Below, one piece after another: positions 1-7,685 of a stretch of DNA of 16,265 bases. The stretch comes from Anaerolinea thermophila. GTDB lineage: Bacteria > Chloroflexota > Anaerolineae > Anaerolineales > Villigracilaceae. The stretch is from the NCBI GenBank assembly GCA_020722305.1, contig DYLB01000030.1, forward strand, positions 1 to 16,265, in the 5' to 3' direction. The stretch's first letter is position 1. Each line of letters begins with the position of its first letter. A program made the translations under genes and the position numbers. The notes beneath the pieces are model-generated. The model was not told where the DNA came from, made no database searches, and was given only the letters and a program-made list of their open reading frames with translations.

Positions 1-84
1 TTTGCGCCTTGGCGACTTCGCGTTAAGTTTTTGGAGTTTTTGCAGTGGACTCATATTTGAAAGGTGATTGTAAACTCAAACCTT
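1..84. other. Left-edge intergenic sequence upstream of recJ
   Basis: This is a partial spacer cut by the window edge. It is rich in short T-runs and in the words TTCGCG and TTTTTGGAGTTTTTGC. I see no convincing -35/-10 pair and no good Shine-Dalgarno sequence in front of recJ. The purines in GAAAGGTG at 58-66 lie too close to the GTG at 64 and too far from the ATG at 85. The recJ promoter may lie outside the window. Confidence 0.3.
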
Positions 85-1791
85 ATGATGCACTCGAAAC
101 GCTGGCAAATCGCCCCACCCCTCACGCCCCAGGCAAATGACAACCTGTCCAATTTCCCCCACATTCTGGCCCAACTGGCCTTCAACCGCGGCTACGCGAC
201 CGTCGAAGAGGCCCGCAACTTCTTCAATGCCCGCATCCCCCATTCGACCGACCCCTTCCAGATGACCGGGATGCAGGCCGCCGTTGAGCGCGTCCGCCAG
301 GCCATCGCCGCGGCCGAACCCATCGCCATCTACGGCGACTACGATGTGGACGGCGTGACCGCTACCGCCCTGCTGGTCCAGACGCTCAAAGCCCTGGGGG
401 CGGACGTCCGCCCGTACATCCCCAACCGTTTCGACGAAGGTTACGGCCTGAATACGGATGCGCTGGATACCCTGGCCGGACAGGGCGTCAGGCTGGTCAT
501 CACCGTGGACTGCGGCATCCGTTCCCCGGTCGAGGCGGCTCACGCCCGGACCCTGGGCCTGGACCTCGTTATCACAGATCATCACCACCCCGGCGGCGAA
601 CTGCCGCCCGCCCTGGCGGTCATCAACCCGAAGCAAGCCGGGGACGAATATCCCTACAAGGATTTGGCCGGGGTGGGGATCGCCTACAAGCTGGCCGAGG
701 CGTTGTTCAGCGGTCAGCAATCAGCGGTGGGGAACCTGCACTTGAACGATCTGCTCGACCTGGTGGCCCTCGGCACGGTGGCCGACCTGGCCCCGCTCAC
801 CGGCGAGAACCGCGCCCTGGTGCGGCGCGGCCTGCACCAGATGCAGCAGACGACCCGCCAGGGATTGTTCTCACTGGCCAACGTGTCTGGCATCGAGTTG
901 AAAAAGATCAGCGCCACCCACATCGGCTTCATGCTGGGGCCGCGCCTCAACGCCGCCGGGCGGCTGGAAGACGCCATCGCCGCCTATGAGCTGCTGACCA
1001 CCACCGACGTGATGAGAGCCGGGCAACTGGCCCAGCAGCTGAACGTCCAGAACATCGAACGCCAGCGCCTCACCCGCCAGATGCAAAAGGACGCCGAGGA
1101 GATCGCCCTGGCCGACGACCCGGATGCCTGGTTGCTCTTCGCCGCCCGCGAAGACTTCAATCCGGGGGTGGTCGGGCTGGCCGCCGCCCGTTTGACGGAA
1201 GCCTACTACCGTCCCGCCATCGTCGCCCACCGGGAGGCGGAGACGACGCGCGGCTCGTGCCGCTCGATCCCCGAATTCCACATCACCGACGCCCTCGACC
1301 GGTGCGCCGACCTGCTCGTCCGCCATGGGGGGCACGCGGCCGCCGCCGGGTTCACGGTCGAGAACGACAAACTGCCCGAACTGATCTCGCGCCTGAAGGC
1401 GATCGCCGCCGAAAAACTCTCAGAGGCCGACCTGCGCCGGACCCTGAACGCAGACCTGGAGGTCCCGCTCGCCGAGCTTTCGCTGGACCTGCTCAAAAAC
1501 CTAAGCTACCTCGAACCGACCGGCTACGGCAATCCCGGGCCTGTCTTCGTCTCCCGCAACTTGCGCGTGACTCAATCCCGCACCGTCGGGCAGGAAGGCA
1601 AACACCTGAAATTGAAAGTTACGGATGGGAAAAACACGTTCGACGCCATCGGGTTCCGTCTCGGCCATCTCCAACCCAACCTGCCCGAACGGGTGGACCT
1701 GATGTACGCCTTCGAGCCGAACGAGTTCAACGGACGCGTCACCCCCCAGCTCAACCTGAAAGATGTCAAACCCGCCGGCACACCGGATTGA
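85..1791 (+). CDS. recJ: Single-stranded-DNA-specific 5'-3' exonuclease RecJ
   Basis: RecJ is a cytoplasmic metal-dependent nuclease that degrades single-stranded DNA 5'->3' in RecF-pathway recombination, mismatch repair and base-excision repair. The protein is about 568 aa, normal for the family. Numbered from the ATG at 85, the DHH-phosphoesterase motifs are visible in order: the DYDVDG metal-binding motif at about 85-90, VDCG at about 141-144, the TDHHH signature at about 164-168 and GTVADLAPL at about 230-238. The DHHA1 domain carries its RHGGH motif (GGH at about 415-417). An OB-like C-terminal part follows, with GYGNPGPVF and DAIGFR. The start is uncertain: GTG at 64, ATG at 85 or ATG at 88 are all in frame and none has a clear ribosome binding site. 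I prefer 85/88 because RecJ proteins typically begin close to the KRWQIAPPL segment. All catalytic residues I can check are present, so it should be active. It stands alone on its strand and converges with the phosphate-transport pair. Confidence 0.96.
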   Translation: MMHSKRWQIAPPLTPQANDNLSNFPHILAQLAFNRGYATVEEARNFFNARIPHSTDPFQMTGMQAAVERVRQAIAAAEPIAIYGDYDVDGVTATALLVQTLKALGADVRPYIPNRFDEGYGLNTDALDTLAGQGVRLVITVDCGIRSPVEAAHARTLGLDLVITDHHHPGGELPPALAVINPKQAGDEYPYKDLAGVGIAYKLAEALFSGQQSAVGNLHLNDLLDLVALGTVADLAPLTGENRALVRRGLHQMQQTTRQGLFSLANVSGIELKKISATHIGFMLGPRLNAAGRLEDAIAAYELLTTTDVMRAGQLAQQLNVQNIERQRLTRQMQKDAEEIALADDPDAWLLFAAREDFNPGVVGLAAARLTEAYYRPAIVAHREAETTRGSCRSIPEFHITDALDRCADLLVRHGGHAAAAGFTVENDKLPELISRLKAIAAEKLSEADLRRTLNADLEVPLAELSLDLLKNLSYLEPTGYGNPGPVFVSRNLRVTQSRTVGQEGKHLKLKVTDGKNTFDAIGFRLGHLQPNLPERVDLMYAFEPNEFNGRVTPQLNLKDVKPAGTPD

Positions 1792-1823
1792 AAAACAGCT
1801 TTGCGGCAAGGGTACCATTCCAA

Positions 1824-1903
1824 CGCGAATTGTGCGGATTGAGCGAATGGCGCAAATATTTATCGAGAAATTCGCGAAATTCGCCCCTTTCGCGCAATTC
1901 GCG
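1824..1903. repeat. AATTCGCG-type short tandem and inverted repeat cluster
   Basis: The spacer between recJ and the phosphate transporter is built from near-copies of a 9-nt word. AAATTCGCG (1868-1876) is followed directly by AAATTCGCC (1877-1885). CAATTCGCG (1895-1903) is the exact reverse complement of CGCGAATTG at 1824-1832, so the two ends could pair. Related words GAGCGAAT and GGCGCAAA lie between them. There is no clear U-tract, so it is not an obvious intrinsic terminator, although it sits where two genes converge and may help end transcription. Confidence 0.55.
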
Positions 1904-1906
1904 TGA

Positions 1907-2890
1907 TCACCCGGCTTTCGTCAGAATCCAGTAGATCACGGCGGAGATTAGAGCCGTGGCCGGGATGGTGACAAACCAGGCCGTGACGATATCCCCGGCC
2001 ACGCCCCAGCGGACTTTTCCCCAGCGCTCCGAGGAGCCGACCCCCATAATGGCCGAACTGACCACCTGGGTGGTGCTGACCGGCCCGCCGACCAGCGAAG
2101 CCGCGAGGATGACCAGGGCCGAACTCAACTGGGCCGAAAAACTATGCACCGGGCGGATCTTGTAAAACTTGCCGCCCAGGGTTTTGATCAGCCGCCAGCC
2201 GCCCAGGGAGGTGCCCAGGGCGATGGCCCCGGCGCTGGCCGCCACCACCCAGGTCGGGACGTGGAAGGCGGGCAGCACCCCGCCAATCACCAGGCTGAGA
2301 GTGATGATCCCCATCGTCTTTTGGGCGTCGTTGGTCCCGTGGCTGAAGGCCAAGCCGAGGGCAGTCAACAACTGGCTGCGCTTGAAGAAGTCGTTGATGC
2401 GCGGCGACGCCCCGCGGGCCAGGAAAAAGATCAGGCGGGCCAGCAAAAAGCCCACGGCAAAGCCGATCAGCGGGGAAGTGAACAGAGCGATCAGCACCTT
2501 TTCCAGCCCCGCCAGCCGGAGCGACCCCAACCCCGCGCCAACGGCCACCGCGCCGATCAGCCCGCCGATCAGTCCGTGCGAGGAACTGCTGGGGATGCCC
2601 AGGAACCAGGTCAACAGGTTCCACAGGATGGCCGCCATCAGGCAGGCCAGGATGACCTCCAGCGTCAGCGCGCTGGCCGGGACGATCTCGTCGCCGATGG
2701 TGGTCGCCACCGCCACCCCAAACAGGAACGGGCCGGAAAATTCGGCCAACGCGGTGATCCCCATGGCGACCTGCGGCCTGAACGCCCGCGAGGAGATCAT
2801 GGTGGCGACGATGTTGCTGGAGTCGTGCAGGCCGTTCAGGAAATCGAAGACCAGCGCCAGGGCGATGATTAGGATAAGCTGCGGCGGCAT
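1907..2890 (-). CDS. pit: PiT-family inorganic phosphate transporter
   Basis: This is a low-affinity, cation-coupled phosphate permease of the inner membrane (PHO4/PiT family), 327 aa. The protein is almost entirely hydrophobic segments. The two family signature copies are visible: GLHDSSNIVAT at residues 20-30, corresponding to the usual GANDxANxxxT, and FSHGTNDAQKTMG with SHGTND at 183-188. GGPVSTTQVVSSAIMG near the C-terminus is also typical. The length fits the short bacterial form that lacks the large central cytoplasmic loop. It starts at an ATG 5 nt after the stop of the DUF47 gene with no strong Shine-Dalgarno of its own, so it is probably translationally coupled. The DUF47-PiT pairing is a well-known arrangement in which DUF47 modulates the permease. 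The transported ion could not be distinguished from sulfate or arsenate by sequence alone, but phosphate is by far the most likely. Confidence 0.93.
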   Translation of the reverse strand: MPPQLILIIALALVFDFLNGLHDSSNIVATMISSRAFRPQVAMGITALAEFSGPFLFGVAVATTIGDEIVPASALTLEVILACLMAAILWNLLTWFLGIPSSSSHGLIGGLIGAVAVGAGLGSLRLAGLEKVLIALFTSPLIGFAVGFLLARLIFFLARGASPRINDFFKRSQLLTALGLAFSHGTNDAQKTMGIITLSLVIGGVLPAFHVPTWVVAASAGAIALGTSLGGWRLIKTLGGKFYKIRPVHSFSAQLSSALVILAASLVGGPVSTTQVVSSAIMGVGSSERWGKVRWGVAGDIVTAWFVTIPATALISAVIYWILTKAG

Positions 2891-2895
2891 TGGGA

Positions 2896-3516
2896 TCAGG
2901 TCCGCTTGACCACGATGTCCGAAATCACGTTGGCCGCTTCGTCCCCCCGGTCGGCGGCGTTGCTCAGGTGACGGTAGACTTCGCGTTTTTTGAGCATCTC
3001 GACCACGTCGTGGACGTCCTTGGCGCTCTCGAACAGGTCGGCGATGGCCTCCCGGTAAACGGCTTCGACCCGGTTTTCGAGAGCCTTGGCCCGCTGGGCA
3101 TGGTCAATCGCCACGCCGGGATGCTTCTGCAACCGCTGGACAGAAAGATAGATCTCGTAGGTGGCGTCTTTCAAGAGCGAGGCGATACGGTGCATGTAAG
3201 GGGTAGGGGTGACTCTCAAGACTTCCATCTCGTTGACGGTGGTATTGGCATAATCGAGCACATCGTCAATCGTCCGGGAGAGGGAGAAGATATCCTCCCG
3301 GTCGAAAGGCGTGACGAAAGTCCGGTTGAGTTCGTCAATGAGAATACGCCGCACTTCATCAGCTTCCTTTTCTTTCATCGAGAGTTGCTCCGCCACTTCA
3401 GGACTGTGTGACTCGAGATATTTGAGCAGGCATTTCAAGCTTTCGTAGGTGATCTCGGCCTGTTCCTCGATCAGTTTATTGAAAATATCTTCGCGGCGTT
3501 TAAAGAATCCGAACAT
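2896..3516 (-). CDS. DUF47 family PhoU-like phosphate transport regulator
   Basis: This 206-aa all-helical protein belongs to the DUF47/PhoU_div family. These are cytoplasmic PhoU-like proteins encoded next to PiT permeases and thought to control their activity. The N-terminus MFGFFKRREDIFNKL and the segments REDIFSLSRTIDDVLDY and FESAKDVHDVVEMLKKREVY are characteristic. The second of these carries the acidic/polar metal-binding style seen in PhoU-like helices. I chose the ATG at 3514-3516 because GAGG lies 6 nt upstream. A TTG at 3546 in the same frame would only add ten unconserved residues. The gene is first of a two-gene operon with the permease, which starts 5 nt downstream. A TATGAT box at 3551-3556 could be its -10 element. 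Confidence 0.92.
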   Translation of the reverse strand: MFGFFKRREDIFNKLIEEQAEITYESLKCLLKYLESHSPEVAEQLSMKEKEADEVRRILIDELNRTFVTPFDREDIFSLSRTIDDVLDYANTTVNEMEVLRVTPTPYMHRIASLLKDATYEIYLSVQRLQKHPGVAIDHAQRAKALENRVEAVYREAIADLFESAKDVHDVVEMLKKREVYRHLSNAADRGDEAANVISDIVVKRT

Positions 3517-3550
3517 GGGAACCTCGCAGGTGGGATAGGGAAGCAATCAT

Positions 3551-3556
3551 ATCATA
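3551..3556 (-). promoter_or_regulatory. Possible -10 box for the DUF47-pit operon
   Basis: On the minus strand TATGAT is placed 35 nt before the DUF47 start codon. The region 17 nt further upstream (TGTGAA) is a poor -35. The assignment therefore rests on the -10 alone, and readthrough from rnpB is an alternative source of transcript. Confidence 0.3.
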
Positions 3557-3662
3557 CCCCGAAGGGTTTCGAATTCACATTCCCCATTTTCCGGCGGGCA
3601 AAGTCGAGCAGAGGACATTGCAGGTCGAGCCGGCGCGCCAGGGAAAAGGTGGACGGCCAGGA

Positions 3663-3698
3663 GGGTCTTTGCCATCCCCAGGTGGATGGCAAAGACCC
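3663..3698. repeat. Perfect 15-bp hairpin between rnpB and DUF47
   Basis: GGGTCTTTGCCATCC (3663-3677) is the exact reverse complement of 3684-3698, with a 6-nt loop. The hairpin lies about 60 nt past the mature 3' end of rnpB in its direction of transcription. A stem this strong could stop or stabilise the rnpB precursor. However, no U-tract follows on either strand, so it is not a canonical intrinsic terminator. The remaining spacer (3517-3757) holds no gene I can support. Confidence 0.6.
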
Positions 3699-3757
3699 GC
3701 AACCGCCCCTCTGCCGCCCGTTGCTTGCGGAGGAAGCCGGCCTCTATCATGGAAATT

Positions 3758-4203
3758 GCCTCTCGGCTGGCCTATAAGCCGCATTCTGTCCAGCAATGGA
3801 GCATGCTCCACACCTGGGCGGTCATCTCTCTGGGCACCGCGTCACCGCAGCGCTCTTGCGGCCTACCCGAGACTGGCGCCTTCCGGTGAAGGTGCACGTG
3901 AGGAGACGAGCAGCCTCCCACCGTCCGCAGACGGCATTCGTCCCTGCTTGGCCTTGCTCCCGGCGGGGGTTACCTGGCCGCCCGCATTACTGCGAGCACC
4001 GGTGGTCTCTTACACCACCTTTTCACCATCACCTCCCCCACAAAGTGGGAGTCGGCTGTTTGTTTCTGTGGCCCTGTCCGGCAGGTTCATCCCGCAAAGG
4101 GACTCCCCGCCCCGGTAGTTAACCGACGCCGCGCTCTTTGGAGTGCGGACTTTCCTCGACCCCGGCAACGCAGGGCCGCGACCGCCCGACCAGCCTGAGA
4201 GGC
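3758..4203 (-). ncRNA. rnpB: RNase P RNA, bacterial type A
   Basis: This is the catalytic RNA of ribonuclease P, which removes 5' leaders from pre-tRNAs, here about 446 nt long. Read on the minus strand, the conserved blocks are all present and in order. GAGGAAAGTCC at 4147-4157 is the 5' strand of the P4 core. ACAGAAA is at 4063-4069. The GGTGATGGTGAAAAGGTGGTGTAAGAGACCACC region lies at about 4001-4033. The universal 3' block ACAGAATNCGGCTTATAG is at 3772-3789. The ends were set by helix P1: GCCTCTC(A)GGCTGG starting at 4203 pairs with CCAGCCGAGAGGC ending at 3758, with one bulged A. The 5' end falls 7 nt after a near-consensus -10 box, which supports the same start independently. Apparent reading frames across this segment on both strands are not genes. 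Confidence 0.96.
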
Positions 4204-4209
4204 GCTTTC

Positions 4210-4238
4210 ATCATACCTGTTTGCAGGCCAGACGTCAA
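4210..4238 (-). promoter_or_regulatory. rnpB promoter (TTGACG-N17-TATGAT)
   Basis: On the minus strand TTGACG (4233-4238) and TATGAT (4210-4215) are separated by exactly 17 nt. The predicted transcription start, about 7 nt past the -10, coincides with the first base of RNase P helix P1 at 4203. This is a strong housekeeping sigma-70 type promoter, as expected for a stable RNA. Confidence 0.85.
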
Positions 4239-4278
4239 CACCGCTCACCGAAATGAAAAGTTAGTGAACAGTTTCCCT

Positions 4279-4307
4279 TTGACATTCTGACTTCCTAAGG
4301 CTAAAAT
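4279..4307 (+). promoter_or_regulatory. Promoter of the coaE-cdaA-cdaR-der operon (TTGACA-N17-TAAAAT)
   Basis: A perfect -35 TTGACA (4279-4284) and a 5/6 -10 TAAAAT (4302-4307) lie 17 nt apart. The predicted start is near 4314, giving a leader of about 36 nt before the GTG of coaE. AAGGAG at 4339-4344 is the ribosome binding site, 5 nt from the start codon. It is divergent from the rnpB promoter, with the two -35 boxes about 40 nt apart. Confidence 0.85.
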
Positions 4308-4349
4308 GGGTATGCGAACAAGGCATTATCGAGTTTTCAAGGAGCCGCT

Positions 4350-5480
4350 GTGAGTAAATGGCCTGGGAAATACGTGATAGGGCTGACCGGCAACATCGCC
4401 ACTGGCAAAAGTGTTGTCCGCAAAATGCTTGAGCACCTCGGCGCTTACGGCATCGATGCGGACGCGCTTTCTCACCGCGCCATCGCCAAAGGCGCTCCCG
4501 GCTACCAACCTGTCGTGGATACTTTCGGTACCTGGATCCTCGGCCCGGACCAGCAGATTGACCGCGCCAAGCTCGGACGGCTGGTCTTCGCCGACCCCGA
4601 AGCCCTCTCCCGGCTCGAAGCCATCATCCACCCGCTCGTAAGCCAAGCCATTGACATCATGATCAAGCGCGCCGGCCAGCCCGTGATCGTCATCGAGGCC
4701 ATCAAACTTCTCGAAGGCGACCTGCGAAACGTCTGCGATTCGATCTGGGTTACTCACGCCAGCCGCGACCTCCAACTGATCCGCCTGACCCAAAAGCGGC
4801 AGATGTCCCAGAGCGAAGCAGCCCAGCGCATCGAGGCCCAGCAGCCCCAGGAGCAGAAAACCGTCGTCGCCAACGTGGTCATCCGCAACACCGGCAGCTT
4901 CGAAGATACCTGGAAACAAGTGACCCGAGCCTGGAAGGACACGGTCAAAGGGGATACCGGCCCGGTGGTCGTGAAACCCGTGGCCGAAGGCGATTTCTCC
5001 GTCCAGCGCGGGCGCCCGAAAGATTCCGCACTGATCGCCAGCATGATTTCCTCGTTCAGCAAAGGCCGCCAGAAGCTCACACCCAGCGACGTGATGGCTG
5101 CCTTCGGCGAAAAAGCCTTCATGCTCCTGCACATCAACAACAAACCCGTCGGATTGGCCGGCTGGCAGGTCGAAAACCTCGTCGCCCGCACCACCGATTT
5201 CTACCTGGCCCCACAGGCCACCTCCGAGAAGGCCCTCGAAACCCTGATCGGCGAAGTGGAGCAGGCCTCCCACGACCTCCAGGTCGAAGCCTCGCTGATC
5301 TTCCTCAACCCCGACCTGGCCGAAAAAGAAAGCATGTGGAAAAAACTCGGATACGAACAGCGCACCCCCGAATCACTGGGCGTTCAAGCCTGGCAGGACG
5401 CCGTCCGCGAGTCCCAGCCCCAAAACACGGTATTATTCTTCAAGCAGCTGCGCCAGGACCGTGTCCTGCGCCCCATCTAG
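4350..5480 (+). CDS. coaE: Dephospho-CoA kinase with C-terminal GNAT-like domain
   Basis: CoaE phosphorylates the ribose 3'-OH of dephospho-CoA with ATP, the last step of coenzyme A synthesis. The N-terminal ~205 residues form the kinase: Walker A GNIATGKS at 14-21, the DAD substrate motif at 36-38, IHPLV at 93-97 and the LID-like stretch RLTQKRQMSQSEAAQRI around 145-161. The usual D-x-PLLFE motif is replaced by EAIKLLEG at 116-123, a divergence that should be kept in mind. The whole protein is 376 aa, while ordinary CoaE is about 200. The extra part, roughly 215-370, reads like an acetyltransferase fold: KAFMLLHINNKPVGLAGWQ, LIFLNPDLAE and WKKLGYEQR resemble GNAT strands and the late 'LGY' element. 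The acetyl-CoA loop R/Q-x-x-G-x-G/A is not clear, so that domain may be degenerate. The GTG start is supported by AAGGAG 5 nt upstream. It is first gene of a four-gene operon. Confidence 0.88.
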   Translation: MSKWPGKYVIGLTGNIATGKSVVRKMLEHLGAYGIDADALSHRAIAKGAPGYQPVVDTFGTWILGPDQQIDRAKLGRLVFADPEALSRLEAIIHPLVSQAIDIMIKRAGQPVIVIEAIKLLEGDLRNVCDSIWVTHASRDLQLIRLTQKRQMSQSEAAQRIEAQQPQEQKTVVANVVIRNTGSFEDTWKQVTRAWKDTVKGDTGPVVVKPVAEGDFSVQRGRPKDSALIASMISSFSKGRQKLTPSDVMAAFGEKAFMLLHINNKPVGLAGWQVENLVARTTDFYLAPQATSEKALETLIGEVEQASHDLQVEASLIFLNPDLAEKESMWKKLGYEQRTPESLGVQAWQDAVRESQPQNTVLFFKQLRQDRVLRPI

Positions 5481-5554
5481 CCCGCCCTGGACGGACGCGC
5501 CAGCCGCAGGCATGGGGATAGGCCGCCGCACCGTTCCATCAATTTGAACCTGCC

Positions 5555-6427
5555 GTGACAGAAATCCTGAACGATATTCTCTTCATCTTCCAACGCCTGG
5601 ATTGGTTGAGCGTTGTTGACATCCTGCTGGTTACGCTCATCTTCTATGCGTTACTCTACCTGATGCGCGACACCCAGGCCATGGTCCTGCTGCGCGGCAT
5701 CATCTTCCTGATCGTCCTGCTCGCCCTGCTGACCAGCCTGGTGGAGCTACCGGCCTTCTCTTGGCTGGTGCGGACGACGCTGCCCGCCCTGCTGCTCGCC
5801 ATTCCGGTCATCTTCGCCCCCGAGATCCGCCGCGCCCTCGAACGTATCGGGCGGGCCGGGACCTTCATGCCGGCTTCCGCTAAAACGAGCGAAACCGCCA
5901 CCCGCGACACGATCCACGCGGTGGTCAGCGCTGCGGCCCGGCTCTCGGCCCGCCAGCACGGGGCGCTGATCATCCTCCAGCGCCTCGACAACCTGGACGA
6001 ATACGTCCAGACCGGGGTGCTGATGCAGGCCCGGGTCACGCCCGAACTGCTGCTCCAGGTCTTCTATCCCAACACCCCCCTGCACGACGGCGCAGTCATC
6101 ATCAGCATCCCAGTCATCACCGCCGCGGCCTGCGTATTGCCGCTTTCGGCTTCCGGCATCCTGGCCCGTTCACCCGAACGCCAGATGGGACTGCGCCACC
6201 GGGCCGCCCTGGGCATCTCTGAAGCCAGCGACGCCATCGCGGTCGTCGTCTCGGAAGAGACCGGTTCCATCTCCATCGCCCACGCCGGGCGGATGATCCG
6301 GCGGCTGGACTCGGACCGCCTGGAAAACATCCTGATGGCTTTTTATCAATCCACCTCCGCCAACATACGCAGCCGGGACCTGTTCGCCAGGATGCTCCCC
6401 TTCCTGGGCTCCCACAAGGAAAATTAG
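5555..6427 (+). CDS. cdaA: Diadenylate cyclase CdaA
   Basis: CdaA is the membrane-bound enzyme that joins two ATP into the second messenger c-di-AMP, which in many bacteria controls potassium and osmolyte balance and cell-wall homeostasis. The 290-aa protein shows three N-terminal membrane helices (about 18-36, 43-64 and 70-88). A DisA_N cyclase domain follows with the two catalytic motifs intact: LHDGAVII (DGA at 178-180) and LRHRAALGISE (RHR at 214-216). VVSEETGSISIAHAGR follows, as in the family. Length and architecture match the CdaA/YbbP class rather than DisA or CdaS. The GTG start has only a weak upstream ribosome site, but the next in-frame ATG lies beyond the first helix. It sits 74 nt after coaE and 3 nt before cdaR, the usual cdaA-cdaR pairing. 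Confidence 0.95.
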   Translation: MTEILNDILFIFQRLDWLSVVDILLVTLIFYALLYLMRDTQAMVLLRGIIFLIVLLALLTSLVELPAFSWLVRTTLPALLLAIPVIFAPEIRRALERIGRAGTFMPASAKTSETATRDTIHAVVSAAARLSARQHGALIILQRLDNLDEYVQTGVLMQARVTPELLLQVFYPNTPLHDGAVIISIPVITAAACVLPLSASGILARSPERQMGLRHRAALGISEASDAIAVVVSEETGSISIAHAGRMIRRLDSDRLENILMAFYQSTSANIRSRDLFARMLPFLGSHKEN

Positions 6428-6430
6428 GAA

Positions 6431-7669
6431 ATGATGCGCTGGCTCGGCACCAACCTGCGGACCTTCAGCCTGGCCTTCGTGCTGGCCCTGGCCGTCTGGG
6501 TATCGGCGGTCACTGCCGCCGACCCAGACGAGGTCAACACCTATCCCCAGCCGGTGAAGGTCGAGATCGTCGGGCAGGATTCGAGCCTGATCCTGACCGG
6601 CAATTATGCCCAACAGGTTGACGTGACGCTGCGCGCCCCGCGTTCCGTCTGGGAACGATTGATCGCCGACCCCAATTCCGTCCGGGCCGTGATTGACCTT
6701 TCAGGCCTGGGAGCCGGAAACCATTCGGTCCCGGTCCAGGTCCAAATCGGCGCCCAGCCCGCCCGCCTGATCGCCGTCTCGCCGGCCGAAACCTCCCTGA
6801 CCCTCGAGCCGCTGGTCACGATCAGTCAGCCCATCAGCCTAATCGTCAATGGCGAACCGGCCATCGGCTACCAGGCCGGTACCCCCGAACTGACCCCGAC
6901 TGAAGTCGTCATCAGCGGGCCGGCGTCGCTGGTGCAGAACGTCCAGACGGTCCGCATGTCGGTCAACATGAACAACACCCGCGAGAGCATCGCCCAGACC
7001 GTGGCGCTCCAAGTCCTGGACCGCAACAACCGGGCCATCTCGGGTTTGACGATCAACCCGGATTCGGCCAAAGTCACCATCCCGGTCAGCCAGCAGGGTG
7101 GATACCGGGACGTGGCCGTCAAAGTGGTGGTCGAGGGCCAGGTCGCCAGCGGCTACCGCCTGAACAGCATTTCGGTCTTCCCGCCCGTGGTGACCCTGTT
7201 CTCCTCCGACCCGCAACTGGTCAACGCCCAGCCCGGATTCGTCGAAACCGCCCCGCTCGACCTGAACGACGCCAAGAACGACCTGGTCACGCGCCTGGAC
7301 CTGACCCTGCCGGACGGCATCTCGGTCGTCGGCGAACGGAGCGTCTTGGTGGAGGTCGCCATCGCCGCTATCGAGGGCAGCCTGACCCTGTCGGACAAGC
7401 CCATCGAGGTGATCGGGCTGGCCGATGGCCTGTCGGCGGAGGTCTCTCCTTTAACGGTAGACGTCATCCTGTCCGGGCCGCTGCCGCTGCTCGAAACACT
7501 CACCGCCCAGGATGTACACGTCGTTGTGGATGTCGCCGACCTCAGCTCGGGCACTTACCAGTTGACGCCTACCGTCGAATTCCTGATCACCGGCATCCGG
7601 GTCGAAACCCTCTTGCCGGCGACCGTGCAGGTGACGATCGTTTTCGGCACGCCGACACCCAACCCCTGA
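6431..7669 (+). CDS. cdaR: CdaR, YbbR-repeat regulator of diadenylate cyclase
   Basis: CdaR is a membrane-anchored extracytoplasmic protein that binds CdaA and tunes c-di-AMP production. The 412-aa protein begins with a short basic segment and one hydrophobic helix (about 11-29), which acts as signal anchor. It is followed by about four beta-rich YbbR repeats, each ending in a hydrophobic-polar 'V-x-V' strand pattern. The repeat boundaries can be read from the recurring phrases 'P-V-K-V-E-I-V-G', 'ISLIVNGEPAIGYQAG', 'VAVKVVVEGQVASGYRL' and 'KPIEVIGLADGLSAEVSP'. The length is typical. Two adjacent ATGs (6431, 6434) are possible, and AAGGA at 6417-6421 fits the first. The gene overlaps neither neighbour and lies 3 nt after cdaA, so co-expression with the cyclase is near certain. 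Confidence 0.9.
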   Translation: MMRWLGTNLRTFSLAFVLALAVWVSAVTAADPDEVNTYPQPVKVEIVGQDSSLILTGNYAQQVDVTLRAPRSVWERLIADPNSVRAVIDLSGLGAGNHSVPVQVQIGAQPARLIAVSPAETSLTLEPLVTISQPISLIVNGEPAIGYQAGTPELTPTEVVISGPASLVQNVQTVRMSVNMNNTRESIAQTVALQVLDRNNRAISGLTINPDSAKVTIPVSQQGGYRDVAVKVVVEGQVASGYRLNSISVFPPVVTLFSSDPQLVNAQPGFVETAPLDLNDAKNDLVTRLDLTLPDGISVVGERSVLVEVAIAAIEGSLTLSDKPIEVIGLADGLSAEVSPLTVDVILSGPLPLLETLTAQDVHVVVDVADLSSGTYQLTPTVEFLITGIRVETLLPATVQVTIVFGTPTPNP

Positions 7670-7685
7670 AAGCAGATAACGCCCC

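Noticed and set aside
3547..3750. A 67-codon minus-strand frame between rnpB and DUF47
   Set aside because: It has no ribosome site, is interrupted by a perfect hairpin, and has no recognisable protein pattern.
3618..4122. Several frames of 67-166 codons on the + strand
   Set aside because: Most of their length lies across the RNase P RNA gene and the rest in the adjoining noncoding spacer; the RNA explains the conserved sequence.
4326..5273. A 315-codon minus-strand frame opposite coaE
   Set aside because: The + strand encodes a clear kinase P-loop and has a promoter and ribosome site; the antisense frame shows no domain.
5451..5472. CAGGAC/GTCCTG hairpin at the end of coaE
   Set aside because: The stem is only six base pairs, partly inside the coding sequence, and has no U-tract, so it is unlikely to end the operon transcript.
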